9,231 nucleotides of DNA from Clostridiales bacterium (GCA_021205375.1 JAJPXR010000115.1:1-9231); one strand, 5' to 3'. Shown: positions 1 through 7,197, counted from the stretch's first letter. Numbers and translations: made by a program. The notes: a model not told the origin generated them from the sequence alone.

Positions 1-145
1 GATTGCTATTTTGTTAAGATAACGAATTTTACTGACTTTTCAGATACGCCCTAGTTGGCAGCGAAACAACAGCTAGTGATAGAAAACGCTGATGTTCCCG
101 CTGCGTCGCGTTGATTGCTCTTCGTTCTCCGCCAGCAGTACATAA
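1..145. other. AT-rich intergenic segment, interior of a repeat-bounded element
   Basis: This stretch lies beyond the 3' end of rnc and holds no convincing gene. Its first 60 bases are AT-rich (21 of 60 are G/C by hand count), against 36 of 60 in bases 181-240 inside rnc. The part at 135-141 reads GCAGTAC and recurs at 7685-7691, in each case just inside a copy of the heptad repeat, so 51-145 is probably the interior of an element whose right end is at 175. Around 33-54 the bases could be the end of an insertion sequence abutting a CTAG site; see findings. A 30-codon minus-strand reading frame (51-143) has no ribosome binding site and is not called. Confidence 0.45.
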
Positions 146-175
146 CTAACAGCTAAGAACTAAAAGCTAACAGCT
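146..175 (+). repeat. Heptad-type intergenic repeat, copy 1 (right-end type)
   Basis: The plus strand holds four successive TAA triplets exactly 7 nt apart (147, 154, 161, 168) within AGCTAAN-like units. It ends in AGCTAACAGCT at 165-175. The last base (175) is also the last base of the rnc TGA stop, so the repeat abuts the gene with no spacer. It matches the copy at 7693-7725 closely. Both begin after a shared GCAGTAC (135-141 and 7685-7691), and they differ mainly in the middle heptads. I infer that it is the right terminus of an element extending leftwards. Confidence 0.8.
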
Positions 176-852
176 CATTTTCCTTCCAACCGGGCGATGG
201 CCGCCTTTGCCGCCATCTGCTCGGCTTCTTTTTTGCTCCTGCCGCTGCCGGAACCCACGCTGACCCCGTTGAGCAGCACCTCCATGGTGAAGGTCTTGTT
301 GTGGTCCGGGCCGGACTCCCCGATCAGACGATAGCTGAGGCTCTGGCCGCTCTTGCGCTGTACCAGCTCCTGGAGGTAGGTCTTGTGGTCCCGGCTGGCC
401 TCCTGCACCTGGTCAATGTTGCTGAGGATAAAGCGCTGCACGATGCGCCGGGCCTGGCTGATGCCGCCGTCCAGGTACACCGCCGCCAGCACCGCCTCCA
501 CCGCGTCCGCGATGATGGAGGGCCGCTGTCCGCCGCCGCCGCCGGCTTCGCCCTTGCCCAGCTTGAGGTAACTGCCCAAATCTAATTGCCGGGCCACCAT
601 CGCCAGGCTCCCCTCGCAGACCAGATTGGCCCGCAGCCGGGTCAGCTCCCCCTCCGGCAGGTTGGGGAAGGTGTGGTACAGGCTGTCCGCCGTCACCATG
701 CCCAGCACCGAGTCGCCCAAAAACTCCAGGCGCTCGTTGGAGTGGATGCTGCCCATGTGGTGCTCGTTGGCGTAGGAGCTGTGGGTCAGGGCGTTCTCCA
801 GCAAGGAGGGGTCCCGAAAGTGATAACCCAGCTTTTCTTCCAGTGTTTTCAT
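175..852 (-). CDS. rnc: Ribonuclease III
   Basis: This encodes a 225-residue ribonuclease III, the Mg2+-dependent endonuclease that cuts double-stranded RNA, including rRNA precursors and structured mRNAs, in the cytoplasm. The N-terminal catalytic domain carries the signature NERLEFLGDSVL at residues 39-50 (acidic residues E40, E43, D47) and the second acidic pair in DAVEAVLAAVYLDGG (D116, E119). A double-stranded-RNA-binding domain follows from about residue 157 (KTYLQELVQ) to the Ala-rich end at 224. Length is normal for the family. The frame is open to 924, but the ATG at 852 is chosen because it follows a GAAGGGTGA ribosome binding site and gives the usual N-terminus. A run of five glycines (104-108) replaces the usual mixed GG loop before the second motif. 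The gene starts 4 nt after the plsX stop, so translation is probably coupled. Its TGA stop shares a base with the repeat at 146-175. Confidence 0.97.
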   Translation of the reverse strand: MKTLEEKLGYHFRDPSLLENALTHSSYANEHHMGSIHSNERLEFLGDSVLGMVTADSLYHTFPNLPEGELTRLRANLVCEGSLAMVARQLDLGSYLKLGKGEAGGGGGQRPSIIADAVEAVLAAVYLDGGISQARRIVQRFILSNIDQVQEASRDHKTYLQELVQRKSGQSLSYRLIGESGPDHNKTFTMEVLLNGVSVGSGSGRSKKEAEQMAAKAAIARLEGK

Positions 853-856
853 AGAT

Positions 857-1909
857 TCACCCTTCTTTTCGTTCAGGTGGTCTGTTTGGGGTGTCGAGAA
901 CCATGTGGTCGATGTTCTCCACAATGGCGCTGTTCACGTCGGCCTCCACAAAGAGCTTGGCCTGCCGCACGGCGTTCAGAAAGGCGTAAGCGTCGCTGTT
1001 GCCGTGGGCCTTAAAGACAGGCTTCTGGATGCCCAGCATGGCGGTGCCGCCGGTGGAGCGGCTGTCCAGCCGTTCCCGGAAGCCGCCCATGCTGCCCCGC
1101 AGGAACAGGTAGCTTGTCTTGGTTTTCCAGTTGGTTTTGAACAGGTCTTTCAGCGCGTCCACAATGAAATTGGCGGTGCCTTCCATGGCCTTGAGCATGA
1201 TATTGCCCACAAAGCCGTCCGCCACCAGCACGTCGCAGGCGTCCGGGCTGGCCAGGTTGGTGGGTTCCACGTTGCCCACAAAGTTGATGCGCCCGGCGTC
1301 CCCAGCCTTTTGCAGCAGACCGTGGACCTCCTTGTAAAGCTCGCTGCCCTTGCTGGGCTCGGTGCCGATGTTCAGCAGGCCCACCTTGGGGTTGGGCTTG
1401 CCCAGCACCTTTTCTGCGTAAAAGCTGCCCATGTAGGCGAATTGCAGCATGTACTCCGGGGTACACTCGGCGTTGGCCCCCGCGTCGATGAGGACAGCGT
1501 TGTTCTTGGCAGTGGGGACCACCGGAGCCACCGCCGCCCGCTTGATGCCAGGGATGCGCTTGACCAGCAGCGTACCCGCGCTCAAAAGAGCGCCGGTGGA
1601 ACCGGCGGAGATAAAGGCGTCCGCCCCGTCGTCCCGCAGCAGCTTGAGGCCCACCGTCAGGGAGGAATCCTTCTTTTTGCGCCATGCAGTGGAGGGGTCG
1701 TCGCAGATCTCCACCACCTGGGTGGCGTTGACGATGCTGACGCCCTGGGGCAGCTCTTTGACGCCATCCTGCTCCAGCACCTGGCGGATGGCGTCCTCCT
1801 GGCCCACGAAGGTGATCTCGCAGCCCAGCTCCTCATGGGCTTTCAGTCCGCCCCGGACAGGTTCCGCAGGGGCCAGGTCGCCGCCCATCGCGTCGATGAT
1901 GATGTTCAT
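857..1909 (-). CDS. plsX: Phosphate acyltransferase PlsX
   Basis: This is a 350-residue PlsX, which makes acyl-phosphate from acyl-ACP and inorganic phosphate. PlsY then uses the acyl-phosphate to start phosphatidic acid synthesis at the membrane. Visible family motifs are the N-terminal IIIDAMGGD (3-11), SAGSTGALLSAGTLLVKRIPGI (101-122), IDAGANAECTPEYMLQFA (141-158), LLNIGTEPSKGSE (178-190) and VADGFVGNIMLKAMEG (229-244). Length matches the family. The frame is open to 1984, but the ATG at 1909 is preferred: it gives the standard MxIxxDAMGGD start and has AAGGAG (1918-1923) upstream. In many Firmicutes fabD, fabG or acpP sits between plsX and rnc; here plsX runs directly into rnc. The last codons of plsX contain the rnc ribosome binding site. 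Confidence 0.97.
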   Translation of the reverse strand: MNIIIDAMGGDLAPAEPVRGGLKAHEELGCEITFVGQEDAIRQVLEQDGVKELPQGVSIVNATQVVEICDDPSTAWRKKKDSSLTVGLKLLRDDGADAFISAGSTGALLSAGTLLVKRIPGIKRAAVAPVVPTAKNNAVLIDAGANAECTPEYMLQFAYMGSFYAEKVLGKPNPKVGLLNIGTEPSKGSELYKEVHGLLQKAGDAGRINFVGNVEPTNLASPDACDVLVADGFVGNIMLKAMEGTANFIVDALKDLFKTNWKTKTSYLFLRGSMGGFRERLDSRSTGGTAMLGIQKPVFKAHGNSDAYAFLNAVRQAKLFVEADVNSAIVENIDHMVLDTPNRPPERKEG

Positions 1910-2057
1910 TTTGGTCGCTCCTTTATTTGTTTTTTGCAAGGGGCGCGCATAAGGCGTTTCAATTACGGAACACTTCATGCCCACCCCCAGGGGTGACAGG
2001 GATGCAGGGAGAGGCCGGGGCTTCCTGCATTCGGCCTCTTCCTGCGCTTGGATTTCT
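1910..2057 (-). promoter_or_regulatory. trmFO-plsX intergenic leader with overlapping hairpins
   Basis: This 148-nt gap is the longest between the linked genes outside the cassette. In the minus-strand RNA, AGAGGCCG (2039-2032) pairs with CGGCCTCT (2017-2010), an 8-bp stem. ATGCAGG (2030-2024) lies in that stem's loop and pairs with CCTGCAT (2008-2002), a 7-bp stem. The two stems interleave, so they are mutually exclusive or form a pseudoknot. The single nucleotide (2009) left to cross the 8-bp stem makes a full pseudoknot unlikely. A short GC-rich inverted repeat follows (1982-1995). No U-tract follows, so this is not a standard terminator. The plsX ribosome binding site is at 1918-1923. No clear -35/-10 promoter is visible. 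A regulatory role is inference. Confidence 0.35.
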
Positions 2058-3359
2058 TCACAGCGTCAGCTCCGCCAGCGCCTCCAGCGACCGGCGGGCC
2101 AGCTCCGCGTTTTTGGCCCGCTTGCCGCCCCGGACCCGGCGGCCCAGAGGCGGGATGATGCCAAAGTTGACGTTCATGGGCTGAAAGTCAGCGGAGGGGC
2201 TGCTGACGTACTGGGCCAGCGCGCCCAGCGCCGTCTCCTGGGGGAAGTCCACAGGGGGCAGCCCCAGCACCCGATGGGCCAGCTCCGTCCCGGCCAACAG
2301 GCCGGAGGCGGCGGACTCCACATAGCCCTCCACGCCGGTCATCTGCCCGGCAAAAGTCAGCCGCGGTTCGTCTTTCACCTGGTAATAGCGGTTCAGCAGC
2401 CGGGGGGAGTCCAGGTACGTATTGCGGTGCATGACCCCGTAGCGGACGAACTCGGCGTTCTCCAAGCCGGGGATCATGCGGAACACCCGCCGCTGTTCCG
2501 GCCAGGTCAGGTGGGTCTGGAAGCCCACCATGTTGTAAATGCTGCCCTGGGCGTTGTCCTTGCGGAGCTGCACCACGGCGTAAGGCTCCTGCCCGGTCCT
2601 GGGGTCAGGGAGACCCACCGGCTTCAGGGGGCCATAGCAGAGGGTATCGTGTCCTCTGCGGCCCATGACCTCCACCGGCATACAGCCCTCAAAGACCTTC
2701 TGGTCCTCAAAGCCGTGGAGCTTGGCCTCCTCCGCCTGGCACAGGGCCAGCCAGAAGGCATCGTACTCCTCCCGGCTCATGGGACAGTTGATGTAGTCCG
2801 CGGTGCCCTTGTCGTAGCGGCTGCCGAACCAGGCTTTGTCCATGTCGATGCTCTCGAAGGACACCAGCGGGGCCACCGCATCAAAAAAGTGCAGATAGTT
2901 CTGCTGGGGGAACCGCCGGGCCAGATGCTCCGCCAGGGTGTCAGAGGTCAGGGGACCGCTGGCAATCAGCACCTGCCCCTCTGTGGGCAGCTCCGTGACC
3001 TCCTGCTCCACCACCGTGATATTGGGATGGCTCCGGATCGCCTGCGTGACCGCCCCGGAGAAGGCGTAGCGGTCCACCGCCAGCGCGCCCCCGGCGGGGA
3101 CGGCGTGGGTGTCCGCCTGGGCCATGATGAGGCTCCCACAGCGGCGCATTTCCTCTTTCAGCAGGCCCACGGCGTTCTCCACGTTGTTGGCCCGGAGGGA
3201 GTTGGAGCAGATCAGCTCCGCGAAGTCCGGGCTTTTGTGGGCGGGGGTCTGCTTGTGGGGCTTCATCTCGTACAGGGTGACAGGAACGCCCCGCCTGGCA
3301 AGCTGCCAGGCGGCCTCACACCCCGCCAGCCCCGCGCCTATGACGACGACAGGTTCCAT
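2058..3359 (-). CDS. trmFO: Methylenetetrahydrofolate-tRNA-(uracil-5-)-methyltransferase TrmFO
   Basis: This 433-residue flavoprotein transfers a methylene group from methylenetetrahydrofolate and reduces it, making 5-methyluridine at position 54 in the T-loop of tRNAs. It is the usual route in many Firmicutes, where other bacteria use S-adenosylmethionine-dependent TrmA. The N-terminus is an FAD-binding Rossmann motif, VVIGAGLAGCEAAWQLARRG (5-24), followed by LYEMKP (29-34). The cysteine in ELICSNSLRA is C51, and FEGCMPVEVMGRRG carries C226; these correspond to the two cysteines known to matter in characterised TrmFO enzymes. Length is typical. The ATG directly follows the topA TAA, and its GGAGGA ribosome binding site (3364-3369) is made from the last Glu codons of topA, which implies translational coupling. 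Confidence 0.97.
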   Translation of the reverse strand: MEPVVVIGAGLAGCEAAWQLARRGVPVTLYEMKPHKQTPAHKSPDFAELICSNSLRANNVENAVGLLKEEMRRCGSLIMAQADTHAVPAGGALAVDRYAFSGAVTQAIRSHPNITVVEQEVTELPTEGQVLIASGPLTSDTLAEHLARRFPQQNYLHFFDAVAPLVSFESIDMDKAWFGSRYDKGTADYINCPMSREEYDAFWLALCQAEEAKLHGFEDQKVFEGCMPVEVMGRRGHDTLCYGPLKPVGLPDPRTGQEPYAVVQLRKDNAQGSIYNMVGFQTHLTWPEQRRVFRMIPGLENAEFVRYGVMHRNTYLDSPRLLNRYYQVKDEPRLTFAGQMTGVEGYVESAASGLLAGTELAHRVLGLPPVDFPQETALGALAQYVSSPSADFQPMNVNFGIIPPLGRRVRGGKRAKNAELARRSLEALAELTL

Positions 3360-5810
3360 TTATTCCTCCGATTTTTGCTGCTTGGCGGCCTCCCGTTTAG
3401 CCGCTTGAATGGCCCAGCCTTTTTCCAGCGCCGCCCGCTGGGCCTCGGTCAGCTCCCGCTTGGGCTTGTTGGGGTCCTTTTGGGCGGTGGATTTTTTCGC
3501 CGGGGCCTTTTTCGCGGCGGCTTTTGTGGTGGTCGCCTTTTTCGCAGCAGGTTTTTTCGCTGTGGATTTTTTCGTGGTTGAGGACTTCTTCGCCGCCGTT
3601 TTCTTGTCAGCGGTCTTGTCCGGCTCTGCGATGGCCTCCGCCGCCGCCTGGGAAACGGCGTCCTCCGTCTTTTCCCTGGGCTTGCGGTAGCCGGGGCGCA
3701 GCTCCTCCGGGGTGAAGTTCTCGCACTTTTCGTTGATGCAGAAGGGCTTCTTCGCCCCCCTGCCGGACTTTTTGAACATGGTCTGGCCGCAGATGGGACA
3801 GTTGTCCTTCACCGGTACGTCCCAGGTCATAAAGTCGCAGACCATATTCTCGTTGGGAGAGCGGTTGTATTCGCAGCCGTAGTAGGTGTACCCGTTGCGG
3901 CTGGTCTTTTTCAGGATGCGGCCCCCGCACTTGGGGCATTTGCCCGGCATTTCGATGACGAGGGGCTTAGTGAAGGTGCAGTCCGGGTAGCCGGGACAGG
4001 CCAGGAACCGGCCAAACTTGCCGATTTTAATGACCATCTGCCTGCCGCAGACATCACAGACCTCGTCGGAGACCTCATCGGGGATCTTGATGCGCTCTCC
4101 GTCCAAATCCTTCTCCGCCTGCTCCATCTCGGCGTGGAACCCGGCGTAGAACCGGCGCAGCAGCTCCTTCCAGTCCTCTTTGCCCCGCTCCACCTCGTCC
4201 AGGTCGCTTTCCATCCGGGCGGTGAAGTTGGGGTCCACGATGTCGGTGAATTTGTCCTCCATCAGTTGGGTGACCACTTCACCCAGGGGGGTGGGCCGGA
4301 GGGCGCGGCCCTCCTTGACCACATAGTAGCGGTCCTGAATGGTGGAGACGGTGGGGGCGTAGGTGGAGGGGCGGCCAATGCCCCGCTCCTCCAGCAGCTT
4401 GATGAGGGTGGCCTCGGTGAACCGGGGTGGCGGCTGGGTGAAGTGCTGGGCCTTGTCCTCAGCGGCCTTGCGGACGGTCTCGCCCTCCGCCAGGTCAGGC
4501 AGAGGGGAGCCAACGGCCTCCTCCCCTTCCTCCTTGCTCTCCACATAGACGGCGGTGAAGCCGGAGAACTTCATGCTCTGGTGGCTGGCCCGGAACAGGT
4601 GCGTGCCGCTGGTCACGTCGATGGAAACCGTGTCAAACACGGCGTTGGACATCTGGCAGGCCAGGAACCGGCTCCAAATCAGCTTGTAGAGCTTGTACTG
4701 GTCGGGGGTCAGGCTCTTGCGCACCACGTCGGGGGCCAGCTCCACGTTGGTGGGGCGGATGGCTTCATGGGCGTCCTGGGCGTTAGCCTTGGCCTTGTAA
4801 ACCCTGGTGTTGGCAGGGACATAAGCCGCGCCATAACGGGCGCGGATGAACGAGCGGGCGCTGTCGGTGGCCTCTACAGACAGGCGCAGGGAGTCGGTAC
4901 GCATATAGGTGATGAGGCCCACGGCGCCCTCTCCCTCGATGTCCACGCCCTCATAGAGCTGCTGGGCGATGGACATGGTGCGCCGGGGAGTCATGCCCAG
5001 CTTGCGGCTGGCCTCCTGCTGGAGGGTGGAGGTGGTGAAGGGGGGCGCAGGCTGGCGCTGCTTCTCCCCCTTGCGCACACCGGTGACCACAAAGGGGTTC
5101 ACCGCCACGTCGGCCAGAATCGCGTTCACCGCCTCCTCGTTGGGCAGCTCGGCCTTCTTTTTGCCCTCCCCGTGGTAATGGGCCAGGAAGGACCCCATCT
5201 GGGGAGCGATGCGCTCCAGCCGCACGTCCAGGGACCAGTACTCCTGAGGGACGAAGGCACGAATTTCGTTCTCCCGGTCCACCACCAGCCGGGTGGCCAC
5301 GGACTGGACCCGCCCGGCGGAGAGACCCCGGCGAATTTTTCGCCACAGCAGCGGGGAGAGCTGATAGCCCACAATGCGGTCCAGAATACGCCGGGCCTGC
5401 TGGGCGTCCACCAGGTCCTGGTCGATGGCCCGGGGCGCGGCGATGGATTCGTTGACCACGGTTTTGGTGATCTCGTTAAAGGTGACGCGATACGTCCGGT
5501 CGTCAGGCAGCTCCAGCAGCTCTTTCAGATGCCAGGAGATGGCCTCTCCCTCCCGGTCCGGGTCGGTCGCCAGATAGACGCGGTTGCTGTTTTTGGCGGC
5601 CTTGCGCAGGCTCTTGATGATGTCCTCTTTGCCCTTGATGGGCTGGTAGTCGGGCTGGAAGTCGGCTTCGATGTCCACGCCCAGCTTGCTCTTGGGCAGG
5701 TCTCGGATGTGGCCCATGGAGGCGATGACGGTATAGTTGGGGCCGAGGTATCGGCCAATTGTTTTTGCCTTTGCCGGTGATTCTACGATCACCAGATCGG
5801 TTTTTGCCAT
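3360..5810 (-). CDS. topA: DNA topoisomerase I with three zinc ribbons and a lysine/alanine tail
   Basis: This 816-residue type IA topoisomerase relaxes negative supercoils by cutting and rejoining one DNA strand. The Toprim domain starts at LVIVESPAKAKTIGRYL (6-22, catalytic-site E10) and includes ATDPDREGEAISWH (81-94; D83, D85, E87). The active-site tyrosine is Y302 in GLITYMRTDSLRLS. SAGRVQSVATRLVVDRE (164-180) and EERGIGRPSTYAPT (474-487) are further family motifs. Three Cys4 zinc ribbons follow: C585/C588/C605/C611, C625/C628/C646/C658 and C671/C674/C691/C696. After residue about 730 comes a low-complexity tail of KK-spaced Ala, Ser, Thr and Pro (736-777), then a short helical segment with RELTEAQRAALEKG. 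The ATG has GGAGG 10 nt upstream (5821-5825). The gene is 51 nt from dprA and abuts trmFO. Confidence 0.98.
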   Translation of the reverse strand: MAKTDLVIVESPAKAKTIGRYLGPNYTVIASMGHIRDLPKSKLGVDIEADFQPDYQPIKGKEDIIKSLRKAAKNSNRVYLATDPDREGEAISWHLKELLELPDDRTYRVTFNEITKTVVNESIAAPRAIDQDLVDAQQARRILDRIVGYQLSPLLWRKIRRGLSAGRVQSVATRLVVDRENEIRAFVPQEYWSLDVRLERIAPQMGSFLAHYHGEGKKKAELPNEEAVNAILADVAVNPFVVTGVRKGEKQRQPAPPFTTSTLQQEASRKLGMTPRRTMSIAQQLYEGVDIEGEGAVGLITYMRTDSLRLSVEATDSARSFIRARYGAAYVPANTRVYKAKANAQDAHEAIRPTNVELAPDVVRKSLTPDQYKLYKLIWSRFLACQMSNAVFDTVSIDVTSGTHLFRASHQSMKFSGFTAVYVESKEEGEEAVGSPLPDLAEGETVRKAAEDKAQHFTQPPPRFTEATLIKLLEERGIGRPSTYAPTVSTIQDRYYVVKEGRALRPTPLGEVVTQLMEDKFTDIVDPNFTARMESDLDEVERGKEDWKELLRRFYAGFHAEMEQAEKDLDGERIKIPDEVSDEVCDVCGRQMVIKIGKFGRFLACPGYPDCTFTKPLVIEMPGKCPKCGGRILKKTSRNGYTYYGCEYNRSPNENMVCDFMTWDVPVKDNCPICGQTMFKKSGRGAKKPFCINEKCENFTPEELRPGYRKPREKTEDAVSQAAAEAIAEPDKTADKKTAAKKSSTTKKSTAKKPAAKKATTTKAAAKKAPAKKSTAQKDPNKPKRELTEAQRAALEKGWAIQAAKREAAKQQKSEE

Positions 5811-5861
5811 AAAGAAGATTCCTCCAACGAATTGAAGTGCGAAACAGATTGACGGCGGCGG

Positions 5862-7145
5862 CTATTTCACCCGCAGCTCGGTTTTGAACCGGCCTCCGGA
5901 CAGCTCCTCCACATAGCCCCGCAGAGTCAGCAGGGTCAGAGCCGCCAGAACGCGCGCTGAGGGAACGCCGGTCTCGGCGGTCAGCTCTTCGGCGGACTTT
6001 TCCCCCGCCTGAAGTGCCAGCAACACTGCCTGTTCGTCATCCGTAAAGGTTGCACGGCTTTTCCGTAAGTCAATATAGTCTGACTTTTCGCCGCTGTCAA
6101 CCTTTTTTTGCTGGCTTGGGGCAGTCTCCACCTCAGAAGCAGGGGATTTTTCCGCCTTTGGTGCGGTGAACTGCGCCGTTTGCTCCGGCTCGGTGACTGC
6201 GGACTTTGGTGGCGGCGTCTTGCGCTTCGGGGCCGCCGAAGGAGCGGTGGTCAGTCGCGTGTAACTCTCCCGGTAAGGCAGCAACAGGTCCTCCACCGAC
6301 ATCACCGGCAGGGCCAGCCCACTACAGAGCAGGGCATTGGTGCCGGCCGCAGAGGTGGAAGTCAGATTGGCTGGGATGGTGTACACCGTCCGCTGTTGGT
6401 CGTGGGCGCAGGCCGCCACTTGCAGCACCCCGCTGCGGGCAGGGGCTTCAATACAGAAGGTGACCACGCACAGGCCGGTGAGCACCGGGTTTCGGAAGCG
6501 GAAGTGGGCGTGGTCGTTGGCCGTCCCAGGCGGATAAGTGCTGATGAGGGTGCCCAGGGAGGACACATCCCGGTAGAGCTGGCGGTAATAAGCGTTGTCC
6601 ACAAAGGGCACGTCCACCCCGCCGGGGAGCAGCGCGGCCGCCGGACCGCCCGCCCGCATGGCCCCGATGAGCGCCGCTTCATCGCAGCCGGGCGCCATGC
6701 CCGTCACCACCAGCGCGCCCTGTCGGGTCAGGTCCCGGGAAAATTTCTCCGCCATCGAGCGGCCATAGGCAGAGCAGCGCCGGGAACCAGCCATGGCAAT
6801 GGCGCACTCCTCTTCCAAGCGCAGAGGCCGTCCCAGGAGGTAAAGCACCATCGGCGGCGTGTAGATGTTCCGCAGCCGCTCGGGATAATCTGCGTCCTGC
6901 CAGGTGGAAATATGCACGCCCAGCCGGTCACAATCCGCCAGGATCTGTTCCACCCGCTGGGTGGCGGTGGTCCTGTCCTCCATCTGGGCGATCTGCCGGG
7001 CGGTTAGCCCTTCTACAGCCTGGTACTCGGCGGTGTCGGCAAAATACGCCTTCTCCGGGGAACCAAAGTGGCGATAGACCTGCCAAGCGGTGTCCGGTGG
7101 GCAGACGATGGACAGCCACACCCAGAACTTTGTCACAGACAGCAT
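5862..7145 (-). CDS. dprA: DprA/Smf family DNA-processing protein, divergent
   Basis: DprA binds incoming single-stranded DNA and loads RecA during natural transformation. This 427-residue protein has an N-terminal helical region (about 1-80), a DprA Rossmann domain (about 85-290), a Pro/Ala/Lys/Glu-rich linker (about 296-365) and a C-terminal winged-helix-like domain (about 366-427, FTDDEQAVLLALQAG). Rossmann motifs are IAMAGSRRCSAYGRSMAE (116-133), VVTGMAPGCDEAAL (146-159) and YPPGTANDHAHFRFRNPVLTG (204-224). Several usual residues are changed: SGMAxGID is TGMAPGCD, the following His is Leu159, RNRIIAG is RNPVLTG, and SGSLxTA is SGVLQVA (238-244). It is therefore a clear family member but atypical, and a transformation role is uncertain. 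The ATG has AAGGAGG 8 nt upstream (7154-7160). The repeat at 7166 begins 5 nt beyond that site. Confidence 0.9.
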   Translation of the reverse strand: MLSVTKFWVWLSIVCPPDTAWQVYRHFGSPEKAYFADTAEYQAVEGLTARQIAQMEDRTTATQRVEQILADCDRLGVHISTWQDADYPERLRNIYTPPMVLYLLGRPLRLEEECAIAMAGSRRCSAYGRSMAEKFSRDLTRQGALVVTGMAPGCDEAALIGAMRAGGPAAALLPGGVDVPFVDNAYYRQLYRDVSSLGTLISTYPPGTANDHAHFRFRNPVLTGLCVVTFCIEAPARSGVLQVAACAHDQQRTVYTIPANLTSTSAAGTNALLCSGLALPVMSVEDLLLPYRESYTRLTTAPSAAPKRKTPPPKSAVTEPEQTAQFTAPKAEKSPASEVETAPSQQKKVDSGEKSDYIDLRKSRATFTDDEQAVLLALQAGEKSAEELTAETGVPSARVLAALTLLTLRGYVEELSGGRFKTELRVK

Positions 7146-7153
7146 ATGCCGAA

Positions 7154-7160
7154 CCTCCTT
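7154..7160 (-). promoter_or_regulatory. dprA ribosome binding site beside the cassette end
   Basis: AAGGAGG on the minus strand lies 8 nt before the dprA ATG. The cassette's left repeat starts only 5 nt further upstream, so the cassette leaves translation initiation intact but separates dprA from its former upstream neighbour. Any transcription of dprA from the methyltransferase side must pass through the whole cassette. Confidence 0.85.
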
Positions 7161-7165
7161 CGTCG

Positions 7166-7197
7166 AGCTGTTAGCTCTTAGCTTTTAGCTGTTAGCT
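7166..7197 (-). repeat. Heptad-type intergenic repeat, copy 2 (cassette left end)
   Basis: On the plus strand TAG triplets occur at 7172, 7179, 7186 and 7193, exactly 7 nt apart. On the minus strand the corresponding TAA codons start a heptad apart as well, so all six frames are closed. AGCTGTTAGCT occurs at each end and can fold as a 4-bp hairpin with a 3-nt loop. The inner half encodes the last residues (Ala-Asn-Ser) and the TAA stop of the four-helix-bundle gene. Unlike the right-type copies, it lacks GTACTGC on its inner side. Confidence 0.8.

Noticed and set aside
51..143. A 30-codon minus-strand frame inside the left-edge element
   Set aside because: It has no ribosome binding site, begins right inside the repeat, shows no recognised motif, and its stop coincides with the CTAG of a possible insertion-sequence junction.
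146..175. Rho-independent terminator after rnc
   Set aside because: The possible stem is only 4 bp (AGCT-GTT-AGCT) and is AT-rich, with a short T run. It is too weak to call, and it is explained by the repeat family.
4134..5780. A 548-codon open frame on the plus strand across topA, and similar long plus-strand frames at 1977-3581 and 8062-9207
   Set aside because: They are antisense to clearly conserved genes. Their Gly/Val/His/Leu/Gln-rich composition is that of a GC-rich complementary strand, and they show no recognisable domain.
7166..7197. CRISPR-like array, because of short regularly spaced repeats
   Set aside because: The 7-bp units are directly tandem with no spacers, the copies are kilobases apart, and no cas gene is present.
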